Numbered from the stretch's first letter, positions 1-9,295 are shown. The stretch: 64,000 nt of DNA from VFMC01 sp963791635 (GCA_963791635.1 CAWBTC010000005.1:1302001-1366000), one strand, 5' to 3'. Made by a program: numbers and translations. The notes: a model not told the origin generated them from the letters alone.

Positions 1-510
1 TACGAACGCATCATCGCAGCCGGCCCGGCGTTCGGCCTGCGCCACGCCGGGTTGAAGGCACTCGCCAGCCTGCGGATGGAGAAGGGCTACCGGGACTACG
101 GCCACGACATCGACAACACCGACGGTGTGCTCGAAGCCGGCCTCGGGTTCGCGGTCGCGCTCGACAAGCCGGGCGGTTTCATCGGGCGCGACGCCGTCGC
201 TGCTCGCCGGGCAGAGGGTCCACTCACGCGCCGCATCGTGCAGGTGCAGCTCACCGATCCCGACCCGTTGATGTTCCACGCCGAGGTCGTGTACCGCACC
301 GGGAAGCCGGTCGGATACATCCGCGCTGCGAGCTATGGTCACACCCTCGGTGGTGCCGTCGGCTTGGCGATGATCGAGGCCGGCGAACCCGTCACGAAGG
401 CATACCTGGCCGATGCCACATGGACCGTTGATGTCGCCGGCACTCAGCATCCGGCCGTGGCGTCGATGTCACCGCTGTACGACCCGACGAACGCACGCAT
501 CAGGGCGTGA
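1..510 (+). CDS. GcvT-fold folate-binding C-terminal region (partial, 5' end outside window)
   Basis: The reading frame is open from the first base, so the gene begins upstream; 169 codons and a TGA are visible. The sequence has the hallmarks of the C-terminal half of the aminomethyltransferase (GcvT) fold shared by glycine-cleavage T protein and by dimethylglycine/sarcosine dehydrogenases. It shows an RMEKGYRDYGHDI stretch, then GLGFAV, then GGFIGRDAV, and a late GKPVGYIRAASYGHTLGGAVGLAMI barrel region. RMEKGYRDYGHDI is the form seen in the FAD-dependent dehydrogenase fusions more than in free GcvT, so the missing N-terminus may carry an FAD oxidoreductase domain; this is inference. Its last 11 bases overlap the end of the convergent acetyltransferase gene. 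Confidence 0.85.
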   Translation, partial: YERIIAAGPAFGLRHAGLKALASLRMEKGYRDYGHDIDNTDGVLEAGLGFAVALDKPGGFIGRDAVAARRAEGPLTRRIVQVQLTDPDPLMFHAEVVYRTGKPVGYIRAASYGHTLGGAVGLAMIEAGEPVTKAYLADATWTVDVAGTQHPAVASMSPLYDPTNARIRA

Positions 511-934
511 AGGTCCACGAGAGCGTCACGGCCTCCTCGGGCGGCGCCGCTCCGGCGGACCGGTAGGTCGCGAGCGCTCCTGCATTGTCGCCCTCGGTCG
601 GTACCCACATCCCGTAGCAGCCGCTGGTGCGGGCGATGTGCAACAGCTCACGCACGAGCGCGCTCGCGATCCCCTGCCGGCGGTACGGCTCGTCGACACC
701 CAACTCGTACACGAACATCTCCACACCCTTGTCCGGGTGAACGGTCTCGACACCGCTGATGAACCCCACGGCCTCGTCACCGAGGTACGCGATCAGCAGG
801 TGGTGACCCTGCCTCGTGAGGAACTGCGTGGTCCAGTCGCGCCGTGGCGTCGCATCGAACAAGATTGCCGCGTCGAGCACCGCCTGTTCATCGCCGGCGC
901 CCATCTGCCGAATCTCGAACAACGCCTCGCCCAT
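500..934 (-). CDS. GNAT acetyltransferase, AAC(3)-I-like
   Basis: Encodes 144 aa from ATG at 934; the frame stays open further upstream but that translation is repetitive and unlike the family. A single GNAT domain fills the protein. The acetyl-CoA loop is YRRQGIASALVREL (about residues 73-86), preceded by EMFVYELGV, and followed by GMWVPTEGDNAGALATYRSAGA and a late EEAVTLSW. This run of motifs resembles aminoglycoside 3-N-acetyltransferases of the AAC(3)-I type, where the Y-L-V strand, RRQGIA loop and EE-V ending are conserved. Aminoglycoside activity itself cannot be read from sequence; many chromosomal relatives have unknown substrates. It is divergent from a DHA2 exporter across a strong inverted repeat. 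Confidence 0.8.
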   Translation of the reverse strand: MGEALFEIRQMGAGDEQAVLDAAILFDATPRRDWTTQFLTRQGHHLLIAYLGDEAVGFISGVETVHPDKGVEMFVYELGVDEPYRRQGIASALVRELLHIARTSGCYGMWVPTEGDNAGALATYRSAGAAPPEEAVTLSWTFTP

Positions 935-1017
935 GTCGCGATCGTAAACGCCGGGCACGACCCGAACCCGCCCCATCCGAGTCCCAGCCCCCCACCCGAG
1001 TGGCACAGTGTCGAACC

Positions 1018-1055
1018 GAGTGGCACGCGCCACCCCGGGGTGGCGGCTGGCACTC
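1018..1055. repeat. Large imperfect palindrome between divergent genes
   Basis: Two 19-base arms (1018-1036 and 1037-1055) meet at CCCCGGGG and match at 16 of 19 positions. The word GAGTGGCAC recurs just upstream near 998 and a related GGATGGCAC follows at about 1056. The palindrome lies between the acetyltransferase (leftward) and the DHA2 exporter (rightward), so it could be a shared operator or a structured leader. No -10/-35 pair is clear around it. Confidence 0.55.
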
Positions 1056-1092
1056 GGATGGCACGGACCGATCGTCGACTCGCTCGGGTCGT

Positions 1093-2658
1093 GTGCGTCC
1101 GAACTCGGCGCGTAGGTTCGGCCGCACGTCTCACGCATCCACGGTCCCGGGCTTGTCCCAGCGTCAGCTCGTCACGGTGCTCGGCGCGCTGATCATGGCG
1201 GTGTTCCTCGCATCGCTCGACACGACGATCATCTCGACCGCGCTGCCCACCATCGCGGGTCAGTTCAATGCATTCGAGAGCTTTGCGTGGGTTGGGACCG
1301 CGTACATCGTCACCTCCACGATCGCCACGCCGCTGCTGGGCAAGCTCAGCGACATCTACGGGCGGCGGCTGATCTTCCAGTTCGCGATGGCCGTGTTCCT
1401 CGTCGGCTCCGTGCTGTGCGGTCTGGCCCAGAACATGGGGCAGCTGATCGGCTTCCGCGCGCTGCAGGGCCTCGGCGGCGGGGCGATCCAGGCGCTCGCG
1501 TTCTCGATCCTCGGCGACATCCTCCCGCCCCGCGAGCGCGGCAGGTACATCGGCTACTTCACCATCGCGTTCGCCGGCTCGGCGATCATGGGCCCGCTCA
1601 TCGGCGGCTTCATCATCGAGCACTGGAGCTGGCCGTGGATCTTCTACATCAACGTGCCGTTCTGCATCGTCGTGTCAGCTGTGTGCGAACGAGCGCTGCG
1701 CCTGCCGTTCAAGCGACGCCACGCGAAGCTCGACTACCTGGGCGCAGCGCTGCTGTCCGGCGGGCTCGCCTGCCTGATGATCGGACTCGAGGAGGGCCGC
1801 AAGGGTTGGACCGACACGAACACGCTCGTCCTGTTCGGTTCCGCGCTCGTGCTGCTGGTCGGCTTCATCGCCCAGGAACGGCGGGCGAGCGACCCGATGA
1901 TCCCGCTGCGGCTCTTCTCAAACCCGGTCGTGCGCACGTGCGCACTGCTCGGCATGTTCGCCGGCGCGGTCGCGTTCGGCGGCAACCAGTTCCTGCCGTT
2001 GTACTTCCAGGACTCGCTGTTCGTGTCGCCGACCGAGTCGGGCCTGCGGATGCTGCCGATGATGGCCGGGGTCACCCTCACCACCTTCGGTGTCGGTCGG
2101 TTGATCGCCCACACGGGTGGCTACAAGCGCTGGCCCGTGATCGGCACGTGGCTCGCCGTCGTAGGTCTCCTCGGCGTGGCCCAGATCGACGGCTCCACGA
2201 AGTACCTGTGGTTGGTGATCCCGATGTTCCTCATGGGCATGGGTTCCGGCTCGGTGTTCACCAGCACGTCGATCGCCACCCAGAACGCGGTGGAGTTCGG
2301 CGACCTCGGTGTGGCCACGGCGACGGTGATGTTCTTCCGCTCGCTCGGCGGCTCGTTCGGGCTCGCGATCTTCGGCACGGTGCTCAACTCGACGGTGCGC
2401 AGCGAGATCCCGAAGCGGACCGGTGTCGCTGCCGACGAGGCCGCAAGCCTGATTCGTTCGCCGCTGCAGATCCAGGCGCTCCCCGACGTCACGCGTCAGG
2501 CCGTGATCGACACCATCGCCCTCGGCGTCAGCCGGATCTACTGGATCTGCGCGGCGTCGATGGTGTTCGGCGCGATCTGCGCCCTCGTGCTCCCCGAACG
2601 GCCACTGCGCACCCGCGCCGGCTTGTCGGACGCGATGGAGGGCGCTGCGTCAGTGTGA
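1093..2658 (+). CDS. DHA2-family MFS drug exporter
   Basis: A roughly 500-aa, 14-helix major facilitator of the DHA2 (EmrB/QacA) class, a proton-driven inner-membrane exporter of drugs or other amphiphiles. Visible family features are LDTTIISTALPTI in helix 1 (motif D1), GKLSDIYGRR in the 2-3 loop (motif A), and FRALQGLGGGAIQAL in helix 4. Helix 5 follows with GSAIMGPLIGGFI (motif C, typical of antiporters) and then WPWIFYINVPF. The start is uncertain: GTG at 1093 gives 521 aa, TTG at 1153 gives 501 aa and begins closer to helix 1; neither has a good ribosome-binding site. It ends nine bases into the convergent PPOX gene. Confidence 0.9.
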   Translation: MRPNSARRFGRTSHASTVPGLSQRQLVTVLGALIMAVFLASLDTTIISTALPTIAGQFNAFESFAWVGTAYIVTSTIATPLLGKLSDIYGRRLIFQFAMAVFLVGSVLCGLAQNMGQLIGFRALQGLGGGAIQALAFSILGDILPPRERGRYIGYFTIAFAGSAIMGPLIGGFIIEHWSWPWIFYINVPFCIVVSAVCERALRLPFKRRHAKLDYLGAALLSGGLACLMIGLEEGRKGWTDTNTLVLFGSALVLLVGFIAQERRASDPMIPLRLFSNPVVRTCALLGMFAGAVAFGGNQFLPLYFQDSLFVSPTESGLRMLPMMAGVTLTTFGVGRLIAHTGGYKRWPVIGTWLAVVGLLGVAQIDGSTKYLWLVIPMFLMGMGSGSVFTSTSIATQNAVEFGDLGVATATVMFFRSLGGSFGLAIFGTVLNSTVRSEIPKRTGVAADEAASLIRSPLQIQALPDVTRQAVIDTIALGVSRIYWICAASMVFGAICALVLPERPLRTRAGLSDAMEGAASV

Positions 2659-3078
2659 AGCTGACCACCCGATGACTGACTCGATGTCGAACACCAGCAG
2701 CGAGGCGAACTCGGTGGTGCGGTACGGCGGGTAACGATCGCGCAGGCCCGCGTCGAGCGCTGCGGCGGTTGCGGCGCCAACCGCATCGTCGTCGCAGTGG
2801 CGGAGGATGGCCCGCACCCACCACAGTCGTGACCAGTCGTCAGGATCCCAGTGCTCGCACAGCAGCGTCGCCCGGGGGTCGAGCGCGAGGTTGTGCGTGC
2901 GACGGAGATCCGTCGATCGCTTGGCCTTCACCCGATCGACAGGCACCGCGAGCCGATCGTCGACAACGGCGAAGCACACCGGCACCGCATGGATGCCATG
3001 ACCGGGGTCGAACGTGCTGAGCACCCCGTGGTCGGACGCCACGAGGCGCGCACGAGATTCATCGGGCGACAGCGTCAC
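2650..3078 (-). CDS. PPOX-class (F420-type) oxidoreductase
   Basis: Encodes 142 aa starting at GTG 3078, chosen because GAGGA lies about eight bases upstream and the preceding translation is unlike the family. It is a split-barrel flavin/F420-binding protein: the beginning LSPDESRARLVASDHGVLSTFDPGHGIHAVPVCFAV and the later VKAKRSTDLRRTHNLALDPRATLLCEHWDPDDWSRLWWVRA follow the pattern of the mycobacterial Rv0121-like PPOX subfamily. Such enzymes usually use coenzyme F420 to reduce small molecules; the substrate is unknown. It is 37 bp downstream of the DUF3160 gene and is likely the last gene of that minus-strand operon. Confidence 0.85.
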   Translation of the reverse strand: MTLSPDESRARLVASDHGVLSTFDPGHGIHAVPVCFAVVDDRLAVPVDRVKAKRSTDLRRTHNLALDPRATLLCEHWDPDDWSRLWWVRAILRHCDDDAVGAATAAALDAGLRDRYPPYRTTEFASLLVFDIESVIGWSASH

Positions 3079-3115
3079 CCCGCCATCCTCGCCGCTCACC
3101 GACTCCAGCGGGCAG

Positions 3116-5359
3116 TCAGCTGAGATCGGCGAACAGCGGTGCTTGCCACGCCGGTCGCTCGGGCTGGCTGCCCTCCAACAGCATCCCCCGCCATTCCTCG
3201 TCGGTGAGCCGCTGCTGGTCGACCGGCCGCCAGAACTCGTAGTACGAGTACACGCCGCCCTGGGCCAGTTGGAATCCGCCGGCACCGTCGGGCACGATCA
3301 CGTAGATGGTGTCGATCCAGCCGGTGCCCAGCTCGAGGTAGTCGAACGAGGAGCGGAAGATGTCTGCGACCAACGCCGCTGACTCGTCTCCCTGAGGGAT
3401 CGTGATGAACGGCTCGATGTCAGAGGTCTCGTACCAGAGCAACTCGAGCTCGAAACCGATGCCGCGGAGCCGCTCGTTGTCCATGTCGGAGGTCCGCTCG
3501 CCGGCCAGTTCGTCGGCCGCGATGCCGGCGAGCCACGACGACAGCTCCACCAGGGTCTCGAACCGCTCGGTGGCTGCGTCGTCCAACAACCCGCGAGCTC
3601 CGAGGCCATCGAGTGCGAGCTGGGCGATTGCGGCGATGCGACCGAAGGCCACCGGATCAGGCTCCACGTAGTGGCGCGGCTCGAACGGCGGTGCGGTGTC
3701 CTCACCCTCGCCGGCAGTTCCCTGCTTCACGTACAGGATCGTGTCGTGCTTCAGCTCTGTGTACGAGCCGAACCCGGTCTGGAGCGACTTGGCCGCCCAG
3801 GCATCGGAACGCATGTAGTCGGGGAACGCAGCCGTGCGGGGAACGAACTGCGGTTCGAGCGCATACAGCCACCCGTCGTACACGGTGCCTGCCCAATCCT
3901 GGGCGTCGCGACCTTGGACGAGGTCGGTCATCGCCGCGAGCTGCTCGTCGTAGTGGAGGTAGTCGGACGCTCCTGCTGCCGTCTGAACCTGGCGGGCGAG
4001 TGCCGAGCCGAACACGGACGCGAGGTCGAGCGGCGACACCTCGGTGCGTCGGTCGACATCGGTCCCCACGTTCGGCCATGCGAGCTGGTCGAGCACGAAC
4101 GAGTCGAGCACGGCCCGCGCGCCCATCGTCCGCACGGATGCGTTCTCCGGGTCGACGCCGACGTCCCTGCTGTCGAGCAACCGCTCGCCGATCGCGAGGA
4201 TCGTCGTCGCGTCGGCGGTCACGGCCTCGGCGATGCCACCGGGCACCACCGATGCCGCCGCGCTCACTGCCTCCAACGGCGTGTAGTCATCGGCCACACC
4301 GACGAAGAACGCTGTTGCGTCGTAGATCGTCGACCACGCTGCAGCGAGTTCGGGGTCGTCGTCGAGCAGACGCGACGAGAGGAGGCCCATCCGCATCGAG
4401 TCGGCGTCGTCGACGTAGAACGCCTCCTGGCCGAGCAGCGACATCGCCCGGAAGTACTGCTCCAGCACCTCGCTGCGCGTGTAGTGCCCCCGTGGCAGGA
4501 ACACGGTGTAGTCGACGCACCCCGTGAAGGCGTCGGGGAGCTCGCACGGCTTCACCGCGGTGATCGGTGACGTGGTCGCCTCCGCAGCATCGGTTGCCAG
4601 GCGCACCGTCTCAGTGGCGCGCGGGTCGACCTCACCGACGTCGAGACCGAGTAGGACGGCCGCAGCTTCGTAGTACGCGACCACCCGGTCGGCGGCGTCG
4701 GCCGACGCCGTTCCCGCCAGTTCGGCCGCCTGCGCCCGAGCCGCCGACACCAGGCCGGTGAGCAGCCGACCGAGCGCCGGCACGAGCACCTTCTCCTCGG
4801 TGTCACGCAGTGCCTTGTCGAAGGTCTGGTGCCATGCGTGGTAGGCCACGTCCGTGGTGACGAACACGGTTCCTTCGGCGTATGCCGCAGCGTCGTAGGC
4901 GTCGTGGAAGTACCGGTAGTACCCCGATTCAGGCACGATCGCGAAGCCTTGTGCCTCCACCCGCGCCTTCAGATCCGTTGCATGTGGCCCGTCGATGAAC
5001 TCCCGCAGGGGCACGGCCATGTCGACGTCGGCCAACGACGTCGGTGTCGGTGGGCCCACGAACGGCGTGCTGCCGTCGAGCAGCGGCACACCGGCGAAGG
5101 CGGCGAACGGCGCCAGTTGCCGTGGCGCACCCACCAACGCCGACGGCGGCTCGGGCGGCTCGATCGACGCGGAGGTGGTCGGCGCAACTGTGGACGTCGA
5201 TGACGCAGGTTCGGTGGTCGCAACCGATTCGCTCGTCGTCGACGCACCCGTGCCCGATGTGGTCGGCGACGAGGCGTCGTCATCGGAGCACGCGACGGCG
5301 GCGAGCGCGAGCGCGACCAGCATCGCCACTGCGGGATGTGGATGTCGTTTCGTGATCAT
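3116..5359 (-). CDS. DUF3160-domain lipoprotein
   Basis: Encodes 747 aa from ATG 5359, which has an excellent GAGGAGAGG site four bases upstream. The N-terminus is a lipoprotein signal (MITKRH then a hydrophobic run ending AAVACSDDD, lipobox Cys about 25), followed by a Thr/Ser/Glu-rich linker to about residue 75. The remainder is one long DUF3160 domain with the characteristic AYHAWHQTFDKALRD region, the DADSMRMGLLSSRLL segment and a late RSDAWAAKSLQTGFGSYTELKHDT motif. DUF3160 proteins are exported and of unknown function. The gene sits 32 bp after a frameshifted CapA-type lipoprotein gene and is probably cotranscribed with it, which suggests a shared cell-envelope job. Confidence 0.85.
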   Translation of the reverse strand: MITKRHPHPAVAMLVALALAAVACSDDDASSPTTSGTGASTTSESVATTEPASSTSTVAPTTSASIEPPEPPSALVGAPRQLAPFAAFAGVPLLDGSTPFVGPPTPTSLADVDMAVPLREFIDGPHATDLKARVEAQGFAIVPESGYYRYFHDAYDAAAYAEGTVFVTTDVAYHAWHQTFDKALRDTEEKVLVPALGRLLTGLVSAARAQAAELAGTASADAADRVVAYYEAAAVLLGLDVGEVDPRATETVRLATDAAEATTSPITAVKPCELPDAFTGCVDYTVFLPRGHYTRSEVLEQYFRAMSLLGQEAFYVDDADSMRMGLLSSRLLDDDPELAAAWSTIYDATAFFVGVADDYTPLEAVSAAASVVPGGIAEAVTADATTILAIGERLLDSRDVGVDPENASVRTMGARAVLDSFVLDQLAWPNVGTDVDRRTEVSPLDLASVFGSALARQVQTAAGASDYLHYDEQLAAMTDLVQGRDAQDWAGTVYDGWLYALEPQFVPRTAAFPDYMRSDAWAAKSLQTGFGSYTELKHDTILYVKQGTAGEGEDTAPPFEPRHYVEPDPVAFGRIAAIAQLALDGLGARGLLDDAATERFETLVELSSWLAGIAADELAGERTSDMDNERLRGIGFELELLWYETSDIEPFITIPQGDESAALVADIFRSSFDYLELGTGWIDTIYVIVPDGAGGFQLAQGGVYSYYEFWRPVDQQRLTDEEWRGMLLEGSQPERPAWQAPLFADLS

Positions 5360-5391
5360 GGATCCTCTCCTCGTCATCATCGTCATCGTCG

Positions 5392-6982
5392 TCATCCTTC
5401 GGTCGCCGCCTGCCGCAACAGCACCGGCTCGGTCGAACCGTCCCCGTCGATGTCTGCGCACATCGGTGTCGTGGCACCATCCACCTCTGCGGCGGTGGCG
5501 AAGCCGAACCCGCGCCAGGTCCAGGCACCTCCGCCGGTGACCGTGTCGTCGTCGAGCTCGGTGAACGCGAGTGCGATCGCACCGTCGCATCCGGCAAGGC
5601 GTGAGATCGGGCGGGTCAGCGTTCCAGCGCCCCAGAGCAGTCGACCGCTGGTCGAGTCGAACACGCCGAGGTGTGCTGCACGACCAGCTTCGTCGCGGAA
5701 GTCGACGCCCGGAAATGCAGCATGGAGCACCTTGTCTCGGAACCGCGTGCGGTACGAGGCCACCACCTCGTCGCGGCCGTCACCCGTCAGGTCCGCGAGC
5801 ACCGCGTCGACGAGCACGCCGCCGGCAGCGAACGCCGGAACGCCGCGGGCAACGAGCGCGTGCAGCGCTGTCAGGCCCGAGACCCGCGTGCCCAGCAGAA
5901 GTGAGACTCCGGTCGAGAACCCACCACTCCCCACCGACGAGGACCAGGTCGCCGAGCGGCTCGTCCCAGCCGGCGAGGCTCGAGCGCAAGTAGGAGTCCA
6001 CCACCCCACTGCGATGTGCCACCACCCCAGTCGCATCGACGAGCACTTCCAGCACCGCCCCCTGCTCGGTGCCCGGTATCCCCTGGTCGAACAGTGCGTT
6101 CCCGAGCCCGTGCGCTTGCACCGCCACGCGGCCATCGGGGCCATCGGGGCCATCGGGGCCGTCGGGGCCATCGACGACCGTCACGGGGTACGGCAGGTGG
6201 GATCCATGACCCCACACCACGTCGGCTCCCCACGCGGTGAGCCGATCGACCACGTCACGCAGCACGGGGTCGGGGCGTGGCAGGAGCTCGACGCCGCCGT
6301 GCACGCCGACGATCACCACGTCCGCGCCGGCGCGAGCAGATCGCACCGCACGTTCGGCCGTCGCCGCATCCCAACTCGCGACGCCGGGGCCGGCATCCGC
6401 TGACGGTCCACCAAGCGTGAGGTCGAATGCGAGCACCGCGATTCGCACCCCGTGCACCGTTCGGATCCACGGCGCCACTGCGTGGGCGACATCCGCGCCG
6501 CCACCGATCGCTTCGATCCCGACAGCTGCCAACGCACGCACGGTGTCGTCGACCGTGTCGACGCCTGCGTCGCCCGCGTGGTTGTTGGCGATCGCCATCG
6601 CGTCGAACCCGGCACCCGCGAGCAATGCAGCCCCAGCGTCCGGATCGGCTTCGAGCGCGTTCGGTCCGATGACGTGCGGTCGGTTGGTGAGCGGCGACTC
6701 CAAGTTGGCGAGTGCCAGATCAGCAGCGACCACGACCGGGCGGAGCCGATCGAACACCGTGTCGGGCGCGGCGGCGACCACGTCGCCGACGCGGCGACCG
6801 AGCATCACGTCACCGAACAGCGCGACTCGCACGACGCGCACCCCACGCGAGCTGTCCGGCGAGCTGTCCGACACCGAAGGCGCCTGGTCCGAAGTCGACG
6901 ACAACGGTTGCGAACACGCGAGACACGACGACACCGCGACCACCGCGACCGTCGCAACCCGCATCCGAGAGGCACGGCTCAT
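5392..6982 (-). CDS. CapA-type (PGA_cap) lipoprotein with C-terminal FG-GAP-like region, frameshifted
   Basis: Starts at ATG 6982 inside an ATGA overlap with the preceding beta-CASP gene. Residues 1-25 form a lipoprotein signal ending SSCLAC. A CapA/poly-gamma-glutamate-cap metallophosphatase-like domain follows with ALFGDVMLGRRVGD, LANLESPLT, AIANNHAGDAG and VWGHGSHLPYPV. The protein then reads GDLVLVGG and the frame breaks. In the +1 frame it continues SGGFSTGVSLLLG..., with two calcium-blade-like motifs, LADLTGDGRDEVV and CADIDGDGSTEPVL, and stops at 5392. Removing one G from the four-G run at 5929-5932 (CCCC on the plus strand) joins the two. A GPD tandem repeat lies in the CapA domain. 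CapA relatives act on extracellular polymers; the substrate here is unknown. Confidence 0.75.
6131..6175. repeat. 9-bp tandem repeat x5 inside the CapA-like gene
   Basis: Five units of GCCATCGGG (fourth and fifth units slightly changed) encode repeated Gly-Pro-Asp on the minus strand, directly after the GSHLPYPVTVVD segment. The period keeps the reading frame. Confidence 0.9.
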
Positions 6983-8391
6983 GCGGCCGTCCTGAGATTG
7001 AGCCGCTCTCCATCATGCGGCACGACGGCGTTCCAGCCGAGCTCGTCGACGATCCGCCGGCGCAGCGTCAGCGACGCCTCCTCCTCGCCGTGCACAACGA
7101 AGACACCGCTCGGTTCACGTGCGGCCGTGCGCAACCAGTCGACGAGCTCGCTGCCGTCGGCATGCACCGAGAAGCCGCTGAGGTCGCACACCTCGGCGCG
7201 CACGGACACGTATCGACCGTGGATCTTGACCGAGTCAGCCCCGTCCATGAGGCTGCGGCCACGTGTCCCCGCCGCCTGGAAGCCCACCAGCGCGATGGAG
7301 TTGGCGCGGTCGGGGAGGAACTTCTCCAGGTGGTGCACCACCCGACCTCCCGAGGCCATGCCGCTGCCGGCGATCACGATCGCTGGCCCACCCATCCGGC
7401 TGACGGCTTTCGATCCCTCGGCATCGAGCACCTCGTCGAGATCGGGCAGCTGGAACAGCGAGCCATCACCGTGGAGGTCCTCGCGCACGTCGACTGCCTG
7501 GCCGTCGATGGCATTGCGGTACACGCTGAGGGCGGCGAGGGCCATCGGGCTGTCGACGAAGATCGGCACGGCCGGCAGGCGACCCTGCTCCGACAACTGG
7601 TGGAGGTGGAACAGCAGTACCTCGGTGCGGTCGACGGCGAAGGCGGGAATGATCACCTTGCCGCCGCGATCGACGGTGCGCTGGATCAAGTCGGCCAGCC
7701 GGTCGACGGTGTCGTCGGAGGCATGCTCTCGGTCACCGTAGGTCGACTCGACCACGATCCAGTCGGTGTCTCCGATCGGCGTGGGAGGGAGCAGCAGCGG
7801 GTGTTCCTGGCGACCGAGGTCGCCGCTGAACGTGATGGTCACCTCGTCGGCGGGTCCTCCACCGAGCGTCATCCGCACGACCGACGAGCCCAGGATGTGC
7901 CCAGCCGGCTCGAAGCGGACGCTCGCTCCGGGCACCACCTCGATCTCGTCGCCGAAGTGCACGGGTCGCAACCGGTCGAGCGCTGTCCACGCATCGTCCT
8001 CGGTGTAGAGGGCAAGAGCCGGACGGTGACGCGAGTAGCCGGCGCGGTTGGCGTACTTCGCCTCCTCCTCCTGCAACCGGCCGCTGTCGGGCAGCACGAC
8101 CGACATCAGCTTGCCGGTGTCGTACGTGACGTACACCGGCCCACGGAAGCCCGCATTCACGAGACGAGGCAGGTAACCACAATGATCGAGGTGGGCGTGC
8201 GTGATCACGATCGCATCGATCGAGTTCGGCGGCACGGGGAAGGGGTTCCAATTGCGTTCGCGCAACTCCTTCAGTCCCTGGAACAGGCCGGCGTCCACGA
8301 GCACTCGTCGCTCGCCCACGTCCACGAGGAAACGGCTCCCGGTGACGGTCCGCACCCCGCCCAGCGTCGTCATGGCCAGTGGCTCAGGCAT
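6979..8391 (-). CDS. MBL-fold/beta-CASP metallo-hydrolase (RNA-processing type)
   Basis: Encodes 470 aa. The metallo-beta-lactamase motif THAHLDH (metal ligands H65, H67, D69, H70) is followed by the second His in PAGHILGS, the Asp in FSGDLGR, and then a beta-CASP cap containing VVESTYGDREH, IIPAFAVDRTEVLLF, FVDSPMA and IVIAGSGMASGGRVVHHL. The C-terminal SGFSVHADGSELVDWL and VFVVHGE motifs complete the RMMBL part. This is the architecture of Ysh1/CPSF73-like bacterial proteins that cleave RNA, in the cytoplasm. It is the first gene of a minus-strand run whose other members are mostly exported; its stop overlaps the start of the CapA-like gene by four bases. Confidence 0.9.
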   Translation of the reverse strand: MPEPLAMTTLGGVRTVTGSRFLVDVGERRVLVDAGLFQGLKELRERNWNPFPVPPNSIDAIVITHAHLDHCGYLPRLVNAGFRGPVYVTYDTGKLMSVVLPDSGRLQEEEAKYANRAGYSRHRPALALYTEDDAWTALDRLRPVHFGDEIEVVPGASVRFEPAGHILGSSVVRMTLGGGPADEVTITFSGDLGRQEHPLLLPPTPIGDTDWIVVESTYGDREHASDDTVDRLADLIQRTVDRGGKVIIPAFAVDRTEVLLFHLHQLSEQGRLPAVPIFVDSPMALAALSVYRNAIDGQAVDVREDLHGDGSLFQLPDLDEVLDAEGSKAVSRMGGPAIVIAGSGMASGGRVVHHLEKFLPDRANSIALVGFQAAGTRGRSLMDGADSVKIHGRYVSVRAEVCDLSGFSVHADGSELVDWLRTAAREPSGVFVVHGEEEASLTLRRRIVDELGWNAVVPHDGERLNLRTAA

Positions 8392-8506
8392 GGCAACCTC
8401 GATTCAGCGACCACGTCCGTGGGATGCCTCCCGCGTCGCGTGCACCCCCATGACAGCACCGCTGCCGGATGGCAGCCAGTGCCGATGGTCCCCGGTCCGG
8501 CAGCGG

Positions 8507-9265
8507 CTATGCGGCCGCGACGCCTCCCACGAGCGCGACGATCGCCTCGTGCTCGAGGGTGGCGACCACGACGCCGTCGACCTCGATCTCCACGTCGAGC
8601 ACGGCGCGCTCACCGTGTGACTCGAACCGCCGCACGACAACCGACCGCACCAGGGCTGTCGCCCCCGCCGCTGCAGCCGCGTGGTGACGCACGATGCTCC
8701 GCGTGTGGATCCAGCTGCCGCGTGCCACCTCGGAGTGCACGACGTGGTTGGCGAGCGCCGGCCAAACGGCGGGGTGCACGATGCCGAGATCGGCGCACAA
8801 CGCGAGCTCGTCTCCAGCGCGATTGCCGTAATCGCTGCCCCACTCCCCTCGCAGTTGCACCTGCTTCACAGGCAACACCTCGCCGGCGCGCATCGCGATC
8901 CGGGCGTCAGCCCGCCGCACCGCGCGGAACACCGCACGCGGTTGCTCGGGTTCATCGGTGATCGCAGCCACCACCACCGAATCGCGGTCGATCTCGGGTG
9001 CGCACCTCACGAGATCGCCGTCGAACACCGGCCGCCGGAAACGAACCTCGCCGCCGCCACTTGCGATCCACGTCTCGCCCCACGCGGCCATCGGCGGATG
9101 GACGAGGTAGGCGTAGGTGGTGACCCCCGCGACGAGCGCTCTGGCGAAACCCGCTGCCCGTGCACCGGTATCGGTGTGGATCGGGTTGCGAGCGTGCTCG
9201 GGCAGGTTCCGGGCGGTCACGGTCCAGGGCTGCACGTCGTGGAGTCGCAGGTCGTGGGCGTTCAC
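8507..9265 (-). CDS. MaoC-like hot-dog dehydratase/thioesterase family protein
   Basis: Encodes 252 aa from GTG 9265. The N-terminal half contains a MaoC-type signature: NLPEHARNPIHTDTGARAAGF, with the catalytic-type Asn/His pair (N-P-I-H), followed by ALVAGVTTYAYL. The rest (GGEVRFRRPVFDGDLVRC, ASGGG) fits a second hot-dog half, as in two-domain hydratases. Enoyl-CoA hydratase activity is the usual role, but many relatives are uncharacterised. The start is not supported by a good ribosome-binding site; a TTG at 9310 would add 15 residues. It is divergent from the LLM oxidoreductase gene across the TATTGA/TCAATA palindrome. Confidence 0.75.
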   Translation of the reverse strand: MNAHDLRLHDVQPWTVTARNLPEHARNPIHTDTGARAAGFARALVAGVTTYAYLVHPPMAAWGETWIASGGGEVRFRRPVFDGDLVRCAPEIDRDSVVVAAITDEPEQPRAVFRAVRRADARIAMRAGEVLPVKQVQLRGEWGSDYGNRAGDELALCADLGIVHPAVWPALANHVVHSEVARGSWIHTRSIVRHHAAAAAGATALVRSVVVRRFESHGERAVLDVEIEVDGVVVATLEHEAIVALVGGVAAA

Positions 9266-9295
9266 GGAGGGAGTGTATGCGCCCCGTGCATCACG

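Noticed and set aside
413..1192. Plus-strand frame opposite the acetyltransferase gene
   Set aside because: Arg/His-rich shadow of the minus-strand acetyltransferase and of the intergenic palindrome; no ribosome-binding site or domain.
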